Shown: positions 7,588-18,123, counted from the first letter of the stretch. The stretch: 64,000 nt of DNA from an uncultured Lachnospiraceae bacterium (GCA_910583615.1 CAJTXP010000002.1:127783-191782); one strand, 5' to 3'. Numbers and translations are program-made. The notes: a model not told the origin generated them from the letters alone.

Positions 7588-10500
7588 AATTTTGAGCATC
7601 ATAATGGCGCTGGCCCTGTGCGTGAGCGCATGCCCCACATGGGCACTGGCTGAAGAACCCGTATCCAGTCCCTGCACTCACCACCGGTCGCACACGCCGG
7701 ACTGCGGATACATAGAGGCGGAACCGGGGCATGAGTGTACCCATGAGCATACGGAGGACTGTTACAGGACAGCGGAGGGAGAAGACGGCAACGCCACAAA
7801 GGAGCTGGACTGCCATCATGAGCATGACGAATCCTGCGGCTACCGGGAGGAGATAGAAGGAAACCCCTGCACCTTCGTGTGTGAAATATGCAATGAAGGG
7901 ACAGACGGAACACCGGAAGATAAGACGGACGATAATGAGATAAATGACGGAGAATCCGAAAATTCGGGAACGGAAAACGGAGATGAAATAGAAGAACCCG
8001 GTGACGGGCAGGAGGAATGTACCTGTGAGGAACTATGCACAGAGGGTAGTATCAATACAGACTGCCCCATGTGCGGCGCGGAGGATGCCAGCCTGTCAGA
8101 CTGCAAGGGGAAGGATGCGGAAGACAGCACGGAAGATGCGGAAGAAAACACAAAACAGCCGGAAGATGCCGGCCTCTGCAAGCACCACCCGGAACATGAT
8201 GATACCTGCGGCTATCAGCCGGAATCGAAGGACAATGAGGGCAGTCCGTGTACTTATGAGTGCCGTATCTGCCCTGTTGAAAAGCTGATTGCCGCCCTGC
8301 CGGATGCAGCGGACATCACAGAGGACAATGCGAGCGAGGTGCGGGCGCAGCTTGAGGAAATCCTTGCGCTTTTTGCGGAACTGACCGAGGAAGAGCAGGA
8401 GCAGATTGACCTTTCTCTGTGCTGCGAACTGCAGGCAAAGCTGGATGCGGCCAATGTACCTGCTCCGGCGGAGGAGGGAACGCCTGATTTGGAGTTGTTT
8501 GGACAGAAGATCTGCAGCGGCGACAGCGGAGACGGCTGGAGCTATACAGACGGTGTTCTGACATTAGAGAATTATCATTCTGATAATTCCGGTGAGGTTT
8601 TTATTCACATCACCAATGCCGACCTGGAGTTTACGCTTTATCTAAAGGGGGATAATTCTGTAAAAACGAGTGAAAAACTCATTTATGGAAATGCGTTTGG
8701 AAATACAACAATTACAGGAGATCCCGGGGCTTCCCTCTCTTTGAACGGAAAAAGCTGGGCTGACCGTTATATTTTTATTCGCGGAGTAAATGTGGATGTC
8801 ACCACGCAGGATATGATTTTTCTTTCCTATGACATGGAGATCGACAACGCAACAGTGAGCTTCAACATGAATGGGTCAAATGGCTATATTTACACTACGC
8901 ACGGTGGTTTTACCATAAAAAATGGCAGCGATGTGACCATAACCAATTCGTCAGGCGCTGTTGATTACTGTGTTGCAACCAATAAAGCAGTGATCACCGA
9001 CAGTGCATTGAAGATAACCAATCCCAGCGGTTTTGGAGTGTATGTGACGAAAATATCCACACAGGTATCGGAGTATAAGGCGTCTGTTACCAATTCCACT
9101 ATATCAGCTTATGTTCCTGATGCAGGTATCCATTGTGAGGATGAGCTGTCTGTTACCAGTTCACAGATTACAAACAGCGGTCAGTTCCTGCTTCGCTCCA
9201 AGAAAGCGGTTACCGTAGATGGCAGCAGCACGATGAAGGGAATTATTTATGAATTTTTCAAATCCGATACGGGAGCAGCTTATCAGGTTTACGGCAGTCA
9301 TACCCTTGCAGCGAATTTGACCGTAGCGGCAAACGATTCTTTTACGATTCCAGAGGGCGCTGCTCTGACGATTCCCGATGGCGTTACATTGGAAAACAAC
9401 GGTACGATGCGTATTCATGAAAAGGATTCTCTGACCGGAACAGGCGCTTTGACAGGGAACGGAAAATTCCTGATCGATGTAAATGAGGATACGATTTCTG
9501 TTCCGGAAGGGCTGGTTTACACAGGGAAGGACTATACAGACCAGATTATACTGGAAGAGAACGCTGCGGTTTGCGGGGTGGAGTTTACCGCAGATACGGA
9601 GGGGTGGACGCGTAACATCGAACCGACAGTTGTAAAAGATGCAGGAACGTATACAGTTACATTCACGAAAGGCGATAAGGAAATCAGCAGGACATTTACC
9701 GTAGCGCAGTCCGGCACACAGTTTGCAGGGGAAGGCGTTGTGAAAACCTGTAAAGACGGCGCAGAATGCAGCGACTTCACCGCCGATGATACCATCACCG
9801 TCAAGGCCACGCCTACCGCAACCGGGGCGGCTCCGGTAAAAGCGGCGGCTCGTCTGCGGGGAGTTTATGCCGCACCTGCTGCAGGTCAGATGGCAGTGTT
9901 TGTGGGTAATAACCAGGTGTCCGATGCGGTGGGGGCAGATGCGGACGGCAGCTACACCATGACAGTCAACGCCTCCGATGTACTGGAACAGGGGAATGTG
10001 GAACCGAACGGCGACCCTGTCACTCTGATTGCAAAATTCGTAGGGAATGACAACATGGTGGACGCGGCAGGGACGGTGGATGTCAAGATTTCTGCTGTTG
10101 CGAAGGTCGAAAAGGGCGGTACCACTACCTATGTAGGTAATTTGGACGATGCGTTTAAAACGGAAAACAACGGCGCCATTATTACGTTGCTGGGGGATGT
10201 AATGCGGACGGAATATCTCATCATCGGAATTGACTGCACTCTGGATTTGGGCGGGCATACGATTTTCGGAAACCTGGACGTAAGTGATTATATACTTATC
10301 ATTGTAGGAAAGAATGTAACCATTCAGGGCGATGGAGGCATTTCCGGGACAGGAGATGCACAGGTTTTACAGACAAGTGGGAACGTAATAATAAAGGGTG
10401 GGACTTTTTCCTGTGAATCTGGAAATTGCATATTTGTTACAGGCTCTAACGCAAGCCTATCCATTACGGGCTCAGAGGTACGTGTAGAAAACACCGGTGG

Positions 10501-13500
10501 CTATGGACTGTGTATCGGTAATGCTTCTTCCTCCGTTCAACTTTCTGCCGGGACTTATTCCGGGGAAGCGGGAGCAATTTTTATTAACGGCAACAACTCC
10601 TTCACCCTCGGCGACCTGCTGGGCCATACGGACACCACCCGGTACGCCTATTTTGACAGCACCGGCACCACGCCCTTTACGGGCAAGCTGGAGGGAAAAT
10701 CGCTGGCTGAAACAGTGAAGGTGCAGGAGTGCGAACATACCGGCGTGGGCGTCTGCGAGTACACCCATGCCACTGGCACCACCACCCACCAGCAAACCTG
10801 CCTTGCCTGCGGAGATACAAAAACCAGTGAAAATTGCAGCTTTGATGAAAATGGGAAATGCCCCTGCGGGGCTGTGCTGGCGGTCACGCTGCCCGATAAT
10901 CTGAATTTGACCTACACTGGCACAGCGCAGACACCCGCCGTCACTGTTACGGTGGACGGGACGGAACTGGCGGCGAATCATTACACAGCGACCTACGCCA
11001 ACAATACCAATGCTGGAACGGCAATGGTAATCGTTACTGGCAAAACCTATACAGGTAAGGTCACAAAGAAATTTACCATCCAACAGGCCACACCCACCCT
11101 TGCATGGGAAAGCACCACCCAGGAGCTGACTTATACCGGCAACGAGGCGAGGATTACCGCACCCAAAGCCACAGGGCCGAACGATATTCAGCTTGGCATC
11201 ACCAACGACACAGGCCCCTGCCGTTTTTCCTATGCAGCGCAGGGCGACAGCACGTTTACGGACGGCCTGCCCATAGACGCCGGGACTTATACCATCAAGG
11301 CCAGCGTTGAGGCAAAGGGCAACTATACCGCCGCCGACAGCACAAACACACTGAAGCTGACCATCAATAAGGCACCGGGGACGCTGACGGTTCCTGAAAT
11401 ACAGATCAGCAGGAAATATGGCGATGCGTCATTTTCGTTAAACTGCTCCACAAACGGGGATGGCAGAATATCCTATAAATCCTCCAATGAGGATGTGGCG
11501 TCAGTCTCGGCAGACGGCATGGTGCTGATCACGGGGGCGGGAACTGCCGTGATTACGGTTTCCCTTGGGGAAGGTACAAATTACAGTGCCGCTGGAAACA
11601 GGACCATTACCGTCAACGTGGACAAAAAAGACGGTTATGTGGTGGAGACTTTAAGCAGGAGCTACCTGTATTCCAGGGAGAACACGGACAGCATCGACCT
11701 TGCAACGCTGCTCCCCAAAGACTGCGGCGCTGCGGCCTACGGGACACCGGCGGTATCGGGGAACTTGACATACAGTACAGCCCCTGCCGTTACGGATGGG
11801 AAGCTGTCCTACACACTGGGAACCGGAAACAATAACGATGAGGGCAGCATTACCGTCACCGTAAGTACACGGAATTATGCGGATATCACGGTTACGGTGA
11901 AGGTGAAACTGACCGACCGGATACCCGTAGGACTGAAAGAAGGCACGGAAGTAACCCTGGCAGGTAATATCCTTACCTATGGGGAGAGCCTGTCAAAGCT
12001 GGAATTCAACAATGCCGTCTTTGTGGATGGTAACGGAAACACAGTGAAAGGCGCCCTTACATGGAAAGACGCTGCAGCCAGGCCAACTGCAGGAACTACA
12101 AGCGCAGTATGGGTATTTACCCCGACTGATCAGGCATATCTTTGCGTGGAGGGGACGGCAGCGATCACGGTAAACAGGGCAGTCCCGGCTGTATCCGCAG
12201 CCCCCACAGTGGCGGACAGGATATATAACCCTTTGCGGGTATTAAGAAAGAGCGACCTGTCCGGGGGGACAGCAGGCGGCGTGGACGGAATGGAACTGGC
12301 GGGTGAGTGGAACTGGCAGAGCGCAGATATTGTTCCGGCTGTGAATAACAGCGGATATGCGGCAGTCTTTACACCGGCAGATATAACGAATTATAAACCC
12401 GTCACCAGGACTATCACGGTGACAGTGGAAAAGGCAACGCCTTATATCGCCGTAATTCCTGCAGCGGCGGGAATCACCTATGGGGAGACCTTGAAAGATT
12501 CCTCCCTGACAGGAGGAGCCGTACAGTACGGCAACGGCGCAGGGCAGGCAGGAAACGGTGCCGAAAGCACGGAAGCCGTGGCAGGGACATTCACCTGGAA
12601 GGAACCTTCCGAGAAGCCCGCGGTGGCTGACAGCAGCATGACAGAGTATGCGGTAATATTTACGCCTTCCGATACGGCGGATTATCATCCTGTGGAAACG
12701 AAGGTAAAACTGACGGTAAATAAGGCCCAGTACGCCCCGAATATGCCGGGCAGCGCTATGGATGTATCGAACAGCATGGAAAAAGCAGGGGACGTACCGC
12801 TGCCGGAAGGCTGGGAGTGGCAGGCATCTGATAAAGACACAGCCCTTGTAACAGGGGCGGCGGTAAATGCCGTGGCCGTTTATACCGGAGCTGACAAAGG
12901 CAACTATGAGAAGGAAACGGTAACGGTTGCGATCACAAGGTCCGTCTTCGACCATCCATCGGGGCCGGAGTCTGGCAGGCCATTCCTCAAGGGCGAGGAC
13001 GGCAGGATCGGCTGGGATATAATCCGGGCCGAGGAAGAACAGGCACAGGAAGGCAGCACCATCAACGTGGATATGAACGGCTCCACAGTAGTTCCAGGGG
13101 ATATTTTTGACCGTCTCAAGGGCAGGGACATCATCATCACCTTTGACATGGGAAACGGCATCCTCTGGAGCGTGAACGGAAAGAGCATCACGACAGACAG
13201 GGCGGGAGACATTGATTTTTCCGTTCAGACGGGCGTGAACACAGTGCCGGTAGACATCGTGAACCATGTCACCGGAGAGCGCTACAGCATCCAGATCAGC
13301 CTCGCCTATGAAGGGGAGTTCGGTTTTACCGCGGTGCTTTCCATAGGCCTTGGCAAAGAGAATGCCGGATACAGGGCAAACCTGTACTATTACAACAAAA
13401 GTGCCGGGGCACTGGAATTTATCTGTGCGGACGAGGTATCGGCAGACGGCACAGTATCCCTTGCCTTTACCCATGCGTCAGATTATGTGATCGTGATAGA

Positions 13501-13723
13501 TAAGGATGGAAAAGACGGGGATAAGAAAAAAGGAAGCGGTGGCGCAGAGTCCGCACTGCCGGAAACACCGGGCGGGAACAGTACTGTGAAGGCTGTGAAA
13601 AGCCCTCAGACCGGAGAGCCGTGGAGACCATGGTGGGCTGTTGTAACCGGCATACTGGCGATAATTGTGAGCGCTGATGTATATTTCACAGCGCGGAAGA
13701 AAAAGAACAAGAAAAATGGATAA
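7577..13723 (+). CDS. Giant cell-wall-anchored surface protein with SPQTG sorting signal
   Basis: 2048 residues from ATG 7577 (GGGAGG upstream); an in-frame ATG at 7556 lacks a site. It opens with the signal peptide MKRRILSIIMALALCVSACP...ALA. Residues about 30-250 are Cys/His-rich, with repeats such as HTPDCGY, HEHTEDCY, HEHDESCGY and HPEHDDTCGY, resembling metal-binding knuckles. From about 310 there is a right-handed beta-helix-like region (NVTIQGDGGISG, GNVIIKGGTF), with a second such block near 860-1010 followed by another Cys-rich CGDTKTSENC segment. Residues about 1110-1790 hold tandem MBG/Ig-like beta-domains (LTYTGTAQTPAVTV, KATPYIAVIPAA). The C-terminus has SPQTGE, a hydrophobic helix and the basic tail ARKKKNKKNG, which is a sortase signal. 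The likely role is adhesion or host-glycan contact. It ends at a strong terminator (13731-13754). Confidence 0.88.
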   Translation: MKRRILSIIMALALCVSACPTWALAEEPVSSPCTHHRSHTPDCGYIEAEPGHECTHEHTEDCYRTAEGEDGNATKELDCHHEHDESCGYREEIEGNPCTFVCEICNEGTDGTPEDKTDDNEINDGESENSGTENGDEIEEPGDGQEECTCEELCTEGSINTDCPMCGAEDASLSDCKGKDAEDSTEDAEENTKQPEDAGLCKHHPEHDDTCGYQPESKDNEGSPCTYECRICPVEKLIAALPDAADITEDNASEVRAQLEEILALFAELTEEEQEQIDLSLCCELQAKLDAANVPAPAEEGTPDLELFGQKICSGDSGDGWSYTDGVLTLENYHSDNSGEVFIHITNADLEFTLYLKGDNSVKTSEKLIYGNAFGNTTITGDPGASLSLNGKSWADRYIFIRGVNVDVTTQDMIFLSYDMEIDNATVSFNMNGSNGYIYTTHGGFTIKNGSDVTITNSSGAVDYCVATNKAVITDSALKITNPSGFGVYVTKISTQVSEYKASVTNSTISAYVPDAGIHCEDELSVTSSQITNSGQFLLRSKKAVTVDGSSTMKGIIYEFFKSDTGAAYQVYGSHTLAANLTVAANDSFTIPEGAALTIPDGVTLENNGTMRIHEKDSLTGTGALTGNGKFLIDVNEDTISVPEGLVYTGKDYTDQIILEENAAVCGVEFTADTEGWTRNIEPTVVKDAGTYTVTFTKGDKEISRTFTVAQSGTQFAGEGVVKTCKDGAECSDFTADDTITVKATPTATGAAPVKAAARLRGVYAAPAAGQMAVFVGNNQVSDAVGADADGSYTMTVNASDVLEQGNVEPNGDPVTLIAKFVGNDNMVDAAGTVDVKISAVAKVEKGGTTTYVGNLDDAFKTENNGAIITLLGDVMRTEYLIIGIDCTLDLGGHTIFGNLDVSDYILIIVGKNVTIQGDGGISGTGDAQVLQTSGNVIIKGGTFSCESGNCIFVTGSNASLSITGSEVRVENTGGYGLCIGNASSSVQLSAGTYSGEAGAIFINGNNSFTLGDLLGHTDTTRYAYFDSTGTTPFTGKLEGKSLAETVKVQECEHTGVGVCEYTHATGTTTHQQTCLACGDTKTSENCSFDENGKCPCGAVLAVTLPDNLNLTYTGTAQTPAVTVTVDGTELAANHYTATYANNTNAGTAMVIVTGKTYTGKVTKKFTIQQATPTLAWESTTQELTYTGNEARITAPKATGPNDIQLGITNDTGPCRFSYAAQGDSTFTDGLPIDAGTYTIKASVEAKGNYTAADSTNTLKLTINKAPGTLTVPEIQISRKYGDASFSLNCSTNGDGRISYKSSNEDVASVSADGMVLITGAGTAVITVSLGEGTNYSAAGNRTITVNVDKKDGYVVETLSRSYLYSRENTDSIDLATLLPKDCGAAAYGTPAVSGNLTYSTAPAVTDGKLSYTLGTGNNNDEGSITVTVSTRNYADITVTVKVKLTDRIPVGLKEGTEVTLAGNILTYGESLSKLEFNNAVFVDGNGNTVKGALTWKDAAARPTAGTTSAVWVFTPTDQAYLCVEGTAAITVNRAVPAVSAAPTVADRIYNPLRVLRKSDLSGGTAGGVDGMELAGEWNWQSADIVPAVNNSGYAAVFTPADITNYKPVTRTITVTVEKATPYIAVIPAAAGITYGETLKDSSLTGGAVQYGNGAGQAGNGAESTEAVAGTFTWKEPSEKPAVADSSMTEYAVIFTPSDTADYHPVETKVKLTVNKAQYAPNMPGSAMDVSNSMEKAGDVPLPEGWEWQASDKDTALVTGAAVNAVAVYTGADKGNYEKETVTVAITRSVFDHPSGPESGRPFLKGEDGRIGWDIIRAEEEQAQEGSTINVDMNGSTVVPGDIFDRLKGRDIIITFDMGNGILWSVNGKSITTDRAGDIDFSVQTGVNTVPVDIVNHVTGERYSIQISLAYEGEFGFTAVLSIGLGKENAGYRANLYYYNKSAGALEFICADEVSADGTVSLAFTHASDYVIVIDKDGKDGDKKKGSGGAESALPETPGGNSTVKAVKSPQTGEPWRPWWAVVTGILAIIVSADVYFTARKKKNKKNG

Positions 13724-13730
13724 AGAACCG

Positions 13731-13754
13731 GCCGCAGGGAAGAACCCCTGCGGC
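13731..13754. terminator. Terminator between wall-protein and alpha-galactosidase genes
   Basis: A perfect 9-bp GC-rich stem (GCCGCAGGG / CCCTGCGGC) with a 6-nt loop lies 8 bp after the wall-protein stop and between two convergent genes. Confidence 0.7.
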
Positions 13755-13778
13755 ACGGAAAACAGCCATCAGCCTCTG

Positions 13779-16016
13779 TCACCCCTCCGCCTTCAGCACA
13801 AAGATTCTGGAGTCAAAGTCGCAGCTGTGTTTTTTATCCAGGGCTCCATCCACGATCCGGGTGTCCGTGGTCACGATCCCTGCATTCATCAGTTCGTCTC
13901 CATAATAAACTCCGCTGCTCTCCCGGCCATATTCACAGAGCTTATAGGACAGACTTTCCTCCAGACCGTTCAGACGGAGCCTGGAAAGAGGCATGTTGGC
14001 GCCGTTTAATACCTTATACCAGCCGACGACCGCCTCTCTTTTGTCCCCGCTGACCACCATCCATGCGGTCACATTTTTTTCAAAAGGACTGCTCAGACGG
14101 TAGAAGTCGCCGAACTGAATCAGACCGCGGTAACGTTTCATAAATCTGATCTGTTCTTTTACCTGAGCGATCTCCTCCTCCGTCAGTTTATTCAGATCCA
14201 GTTCATAGCCAAACGTGCCGAAATATGCCACATTTGCCCTGGTGTAAAGGGGCGTATTCCGGTACACCTGATGATTCGGCGTCACGGACACATGGCTTCC
14301 GATGCTGCTGACGGGATAGCAGAAGGAAGTCCCATACTGGATCTTCAGCCGCTCCACGGCATCCGAATCATCACTCGCCCATGCCTGGGGCGCATAATAC
14401 AGAAGTCCCGGATCGAACCGCCCGCCTCCGCTGGCACAGGATTCGAACAGCACCTCGGGAAACGCGGACGTCAGACGGTCATACAGCTCATAGACCCCCA
14501 GGATATAACGGTGGAACACCTCCCCCTGCCGGTCAGCGGGAAGCCCTTCGGAATAACACTCTGTAATACTCCGGTTCATATCCCATTTGATATAGGAGAT
14601 CTTTGCCCCGGCCAGAAATTTCGCCATCATCTCATAGATCGCATCCACCACTTCCCGGCGGGAAAAATCCAGCACATGCTGATGCCTCCCCAGAGAGGCG
14701 TGTCTTCCCGGCGTCCTCAGAATCCAGTCCGGATGCGCCCGATACAGATCCGAATCGGGATTTACCATCTCCGGCTCGAACCACAGGCCGAATTTCATGC
14801 CAAGGGCTTCGATCCTGTCTGCCAGTCCTGCAATTCCGCCCGGCAGCAGATCTTTGTTGGCCGTCCAGTCTCCGAGCCCCGCATGGTCATTTCTCCTGCC
14901 GCCGAACCAGCCATCGTCCAGCACAAACAGCTCCACTCCGCATTCCTTTGCTTTTTCTGCGATTTTCACCAGACGGTCCTCGGTAAAATCAAAATAAGTG
15001 GCTTCCCAGTTATTATTGAGGATCGGACGTTCCCGGTCTCTCCAGTATCCTCTGGCCAGACGGGTCCGGTACAGCCGGTGGAAAGTACGGCTCATATGTC
15101 CCAGCCCTCTGTGAGAATAGACCATCACAGCTTCCGGCGTCTGGAAAGATTCTCCCGGCTCCAGTTTCCACCTGAATCCAAAAGGATGAATGCCCAAGAG
15201 CACCCGGGTGGTATCCTGCGTATCCACCTGTGCCTGCGCCAGGAAATTGCCGCTGTAGACAAGGCTGAATCCGATCACTTCCCCCTGCGTCTCATCTGCG
15301 GTGGGACGCTTTAACACGATAAATGGATTCTGCTCGTGAGACGAATTCCCCCGGATGCTGTCCACTGCCTGGATCCCCTGTTCCAGTCTGCGTACCTTCA
15401 GATGCCGCTCCCTGGCCCAGGCGCCGGAAAACTGCAGCCACTCGTATTCACAGTCCGGCAGATCAAGACACAGACTCATGGCCCTGGTCAGATGCACCGC
15501 CTCCTTGCCCTCGTTCTGAAATTCCGCGCTGCGGGCGAGAATCCCTCCTTCTGCAAAAATCGTATAGAGAAGCGTGAGCACGATACCGGTCAGCGGATCC
15601 TGAAGCTTCACGGCCAGAGTCTCTGCTTCCCCCGGATCCTCCGTATAGGTCGCCGGAAGTCCCGAAAGCTTTGGCTTTCCCTGCAGGATCTCATGGCCTC
15701 TGTATACAAAATCCGATATGGCGCTCCCGTTCTTCTGCAGGATCGACACTGCCGGATGCCGGAAATCTGTAGTTCCGTATACGCCGTATTCCTGTCTGGT
15801 ATGCTCCAGAGAAAAGGTATCGTCATCGTCGTACACATAAGACGTCATGGAACGGTGCACCCGCTCCTGCAGATAAGAAAAATCTTCTTTATGATGAATT
15901 CTCTTTCCAAAATACAGCTGTCCCAGATGGCCGTTCGGCAATACGGCCATAATGTAGCTCATCTCTTCATTATACAGATGAAATGTCTGTGTTCTCTCAT
16001 TAAATAAGATGCTCAT
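13779..16016 (-). CDS. GH36 alpha-galactosidase
   Basis: 745 residues, the usual length of clostridial GH36 enzymes. An N-terminal beta-sandwich domain (about 1-330) precedes the (beta/alpha)8 barrel, with WEATYFDFTE and LFVLDDGWFGGRRND at its start. The nucleophile Asp is in YIKWDMNRSITE (near residue 478) and the acid/base Asp in SCASGGGRFDPG...WASDDSDA (near 548). It hydrolyses terminal alpha-1,6-galactose from melibiose, raffinose or stachyose. No signal peptide is seen, so it acts in the cytoplasm on imported sugars. ATG 16016 follows AAAGGAGAAC. The AraC regulator gene lies 114 bp upstream on the same strand, and no sugar transporter is in the window. Confidence 0.95.
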   Translation of the reverse strand: MSILFNERTQTFHLYNEEMSYIMAVLPNGHLGQLYFGKRIHHKEDFSYLQERVHRSMTSYVYDDDDTFSLEHTRQEYGVYGTTDFRHPAVSILQKNGSAISDFVYRGHEILQGKPKLSGLPATYTEDPGEAETLAVKLQDPLTGIVLTLLYTIFAEGGILARSAEFQNEGKEAVHLTRAMSLCLDLPDCEYEWLQFSGAWARERHLKVRRLEQGIQAVDSIRGNSSHEQNPFIVLKRPTADETQGEVIGFSLVYSGNFLAQAQVDTQDTTRVLLGIHPFGFRWKLEPGESFQTPEAVMVYSHRGLGHMSRTFHRLYRTRLARGYWRDRERPILNNNWEATYFDFTEDRLVKIAEKAKECGVELFVLDDGWFGGRRNDHAGLGDWTANKDLLPGGIAGLADRIEALGMKFGLWFEPEMVNPDSDLYRAHPDWILRTPGRHASLGRHQHVLDFSRREVVDAIYEMMAKFLAGAKISYIKWDMNRSITECYSEGLPADRQGEVFHRYILGVYELYDRLTSAFPEVLFESCASGGGRFDPGLLYYAPQAWASDDSDAVERLKIQYGTSFCYPVSSIGSHVSVTPNHQVYRNTPLYTRANVAYFGTFGYELDLNKLTEEEIAQVKEQIRFMKRYRGLIQFGDFYRLSSPFEKNVTAWMVVSGDKREAVVGWYKVLNGANMPLSRLRLNGLEESLSYKLCEYGRESSGVYYGDELMNAGIVTTDTRIVDGALDKKHSCDFDSRIFVLKAEG

Positions 16017-16130
16017 GGGATGTTCTCCTTTTGTTTTGATGCCTTATTATGTCATAAAAGAAAACACGATAGATAGCCGTATTTGTTATAAAAAATATGC
16101 AGAATGTTAGATATTGCAGGACACCTCTTC

Positions 16131-17006
16131 TCACGTCCGGAAAGACATCTCCCTTCGCTTCTTCTGAAGTTCTGACTGCTCCGTCCGGTATTTCTTCCGG
16201 TACTGCAGGGGCGTGATCCCGTTCTTTTCTTTAAACGCCCTGCCGAATGCGGCCGGATCCCGGTAGCCGCAGGAATAGGCCACACTCTCCACGGACAGTT
16301 CCATGCCTTTTAAAAATTCCTCCGCCCGGGCAAGGCGGTAGTCGGAAAGATACTCCTGGGGCGAGCTTCCCACATGTTCCCGGAACAGGGTATACAGATA
16401 GCTCCGATTGATGCACACATATTCTGCGATATCCGCCACCCGGATGGAATGTCCGTAATTATCCTGGATATACCCCAGCGCCTTTTTGATATACATGTTG
16501 TCCGCTCCGTGCTCCTGGGCCGGAGAGCGGGCCGTATCTTCTGCGAGAATGGATAAAAACAGATACAGACTGCCCTCCAGGAGGAACTGGTCCGTGGCGG
16601 TGATCGTGTAGTTTTTCAGCATCCGGACTACCAGCTTCTTCAGCTCCTCCCCCCGTTCGCTGCAGAAGATCAACCTTCCGTCCCCCAGTCCCGCATCCCT
16701 CAGATATTCCTCCGCACGCCGGCCGTGAAATCCGACCCACAGATACGTCCAGGGATCCTCCTCGTCCGCCTCATAGAAAATCTTCGTTCCCGGTTCAATC
16801 AGGAAACCCTGTCCTGCCTGCAGGTTGTACCTTTTCCCGCCGGCCCGGTAATGCCCCTTTCCTTCCAGGATATAATGAATCAGGTAGTTGGACCGCACCG
16901 CCGGCCCGAAGCTGTGCAGCGGCTCGCATTTGGCATAACCGCAGTAGCACAGATACAGATCGGAAAATTTCCGGTCGGATAACTGCAGTACATAAGCGTC
17001 TTCCAT
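16131..17006 (-). CDS. AraC-family regulator of the alpha-galactosidase
   Basis: 291 residues from ATG 17006 (GGAAGGGAG upstream); the longer frame to 17171 has no ribosome site and odd composition. The N-terminal cupin sugar-sensing domain includes SNYLIHYILEGKGHYRAGGKRY and FLIEPGTKIFYEADEEDPW. The C-terminal pair of helix-turn-helix motifs includes IRVADIAEYVCINRSYLYTLF and VAYSCGYRDPAAFGRAFKEKNGITPLQYR. This layout matches the RafR/MsmR-type activators of raffinose and melibiose genes. Its position directly before the GH36 gene makes that gene its likely target. Confidence 0.92.
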   Translation of the reverse strand: MEDAYVLQLSDRKFSDLYLCYCGYAKCEPLHSFGPAVRSNYLIHYILEGKGHYRAGGKRYNLQAGQGFLIEPGTKIFYEADEEDPWTYLWVGFHGRRAEEYLRDAGLGDGRLIFCSERGEELKKLVVRMLKNYTITATDQFLLEGSLYLFLSILAEDTARSPAQEHGADNMYIKKALGYIQDNYGHSIRVADIAEYVCINRSYLYTLFREHVGSSPQEYLSDYRLARAEEFLKGMELSVESVAYSCGYRDPAAFGRAFKEKNGITPLQYRKKYRTEQSELQKKRREMSFRT

Positions 17007-17070
17007 GAGGTTCTCCCTTCCTGTTACCGTGTCTGAACATATCTGAGCCTTTGAAAAACAGCAGCAAAAT

Positions 17071-17107
17071 ACCCGAGGCAAACGAGTCAAAACCATCCGC
17101 CCCGGGT
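17071..17107 (-). terminator. Terminator of the lipoprotein gene
   Basis: Read on the minus strand, ACCCGGGGC pairs with GCCTCGGGT (8 of 9) and is followed by a T-rich tract (ATTTTGCTGCTGTTTTT). It lies 15 bp after the stop of the lipoprotein gene. Confidence 0.6.
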
Positions 17108-17121
17108 TCCTTGATACAAAT

Positions 17122-18123
17122 TTACTCTTCTTCCGACGCCGCGGCTCCGGAGCCGAAGTCGTTCGTCTCACAGGTCATTCCGCCCTCTTTGAAGCTGTCG
17201 ATGGTGGACCAGAGGCTCAGATATCCTCCGTATGAGTTGACCCGGTCGCTGATCACGCCCAGATTCGCCAGCGCCGTGCTGCTGGCCTGATCAAAGTCCA
17301 CGCCGAACCGAAGCTCCACGCTTCCGTCCTCCCTGAGGCTGGCTTTGGCCGCCACGCCGGTCATGGCCTGAAACCCGTCCTCATACGCCTGAACGTCTTC
17401 CTCCGTCAGTCCTTCCGTTCCTTCTGTCTGTACCGCCGTCTCCACCATACCGACGATGGAATCTCCCTGGGCCGCCACATAATAGGAATCGTTTTCCGCC
17501 GTGCAGGTAGTCATGGTCATGTCGATGTAATCGTAAAAGCCGCCGGTGAGCTGCTCGTACATCTCCCGGCATGCGGACGAATCAATCCTGTCTCCGTCCG
17601 ACCGGTGTGAAACATACACCGTAAGCTCTTCATCAATGGGATCTCCGGTCTGAAGCGCATCCCCCAGCCACCCCGGAAGATCGGCAAAGCTGTCGTCCCC
17701 GTTCTCCGTCTGGGCCTGAATCGCCGACCACATGGCGCCGGGAATGCCTGATACGATCTCATTCGTCTGAAGATGCAGCGTCACCTCGCCCCACGCCTCT
17801 TTTCCCTCCACAGCCTCCGCCGTAAAGGTAAAGTCTTTCGTCAGCTCCCAGACCTTCTTGTACACCTCCGCCATCTCGCCGCCGTTTTCCTGGCCCTGAC
17901 AAAACAGACGCAGCAGATTATCTTCATCAAAATAAGGCTCCATAGCCTCAAAGTTCCCTTCCTGATAGGCCGTCAGAAAATCGCTGATGATCTGATCGTC
18001 CGTGCGCTTATCATTCTCCGAAAGCCCCATCTGCTCCCTGGCAAGTTCCAGCTGCTCCGCACATCCTCCCAAGAGCATCGCCGACAGCATGCAGGCAACA
18101 GCCACACAGTTCCATTTTTTCAT
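17122..18123 (-). CDS. Secreted lipoprotein, DUF5105-like
   Basis: 333 residues from ATG 18123 (GAGGAG 9 nt upstream; an adjoining GTG is also possible). The signal peptide ends in the lipobox MLLGGC, so the mature protein is lipid-anchored outside the membrane. The body has acidic alpha/beta segments: DDQIISDFLTAYQEGNFEAMEPYF near the start and a repeat-like second half (EDVQAYEDGFQAMTGVAAKAS). The first segment resembles the DUF5105/DUF4878-type fold that recurs in Firmicutes lipoproteins. There is no catalytic motif, and its role is unknown. A MITE-like inverted-repeat element lies just upstream. Confidence 0.75.
   Translation of the reverse strand: MKKWNCVAVACMLSAMLLGGCAEQLELAREQMGLSENDKRTDDQIISDFLTAYQEGNFEAMEPYFDEDNLLRLFCQGQENGGEMAEVYKKVWELTKDFTFTAEAVEGKEAWGEVTLHLQTNEIVSGIPGAMWSAIQAQTENGDDSFADLPGWLGDALQTGDPIDEELTVYVSHRSDGDRIDSSACREMYEQLTGGFYDYIDMTMTTCTAENDSYYVAAQGDSIVGMVETAVQTEGTEGLTEEDVQAYEDGFQAMTGVAAKASLREDGSVELRFGVDFDQASSTALANLGVISDRVNSYGGYLSLWSTIDSFKEGGMTCETNDFGSGAAASEEE

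Noticed and set aside
9161..10258. 365-codon minus-strand frame inside the wall protein
   Set aside because: Shadow of repetitive beta-domain coding sequence, with no ribosome site or domain.
13556..13575. LPETP as the sortase motif of the wall protein
   Set aside because: It lacks the Thr-Gly of LPxTG. The SPQTGE motif nearer the hydrophobic tail is properly placed, so it is taken as the sorting signal.
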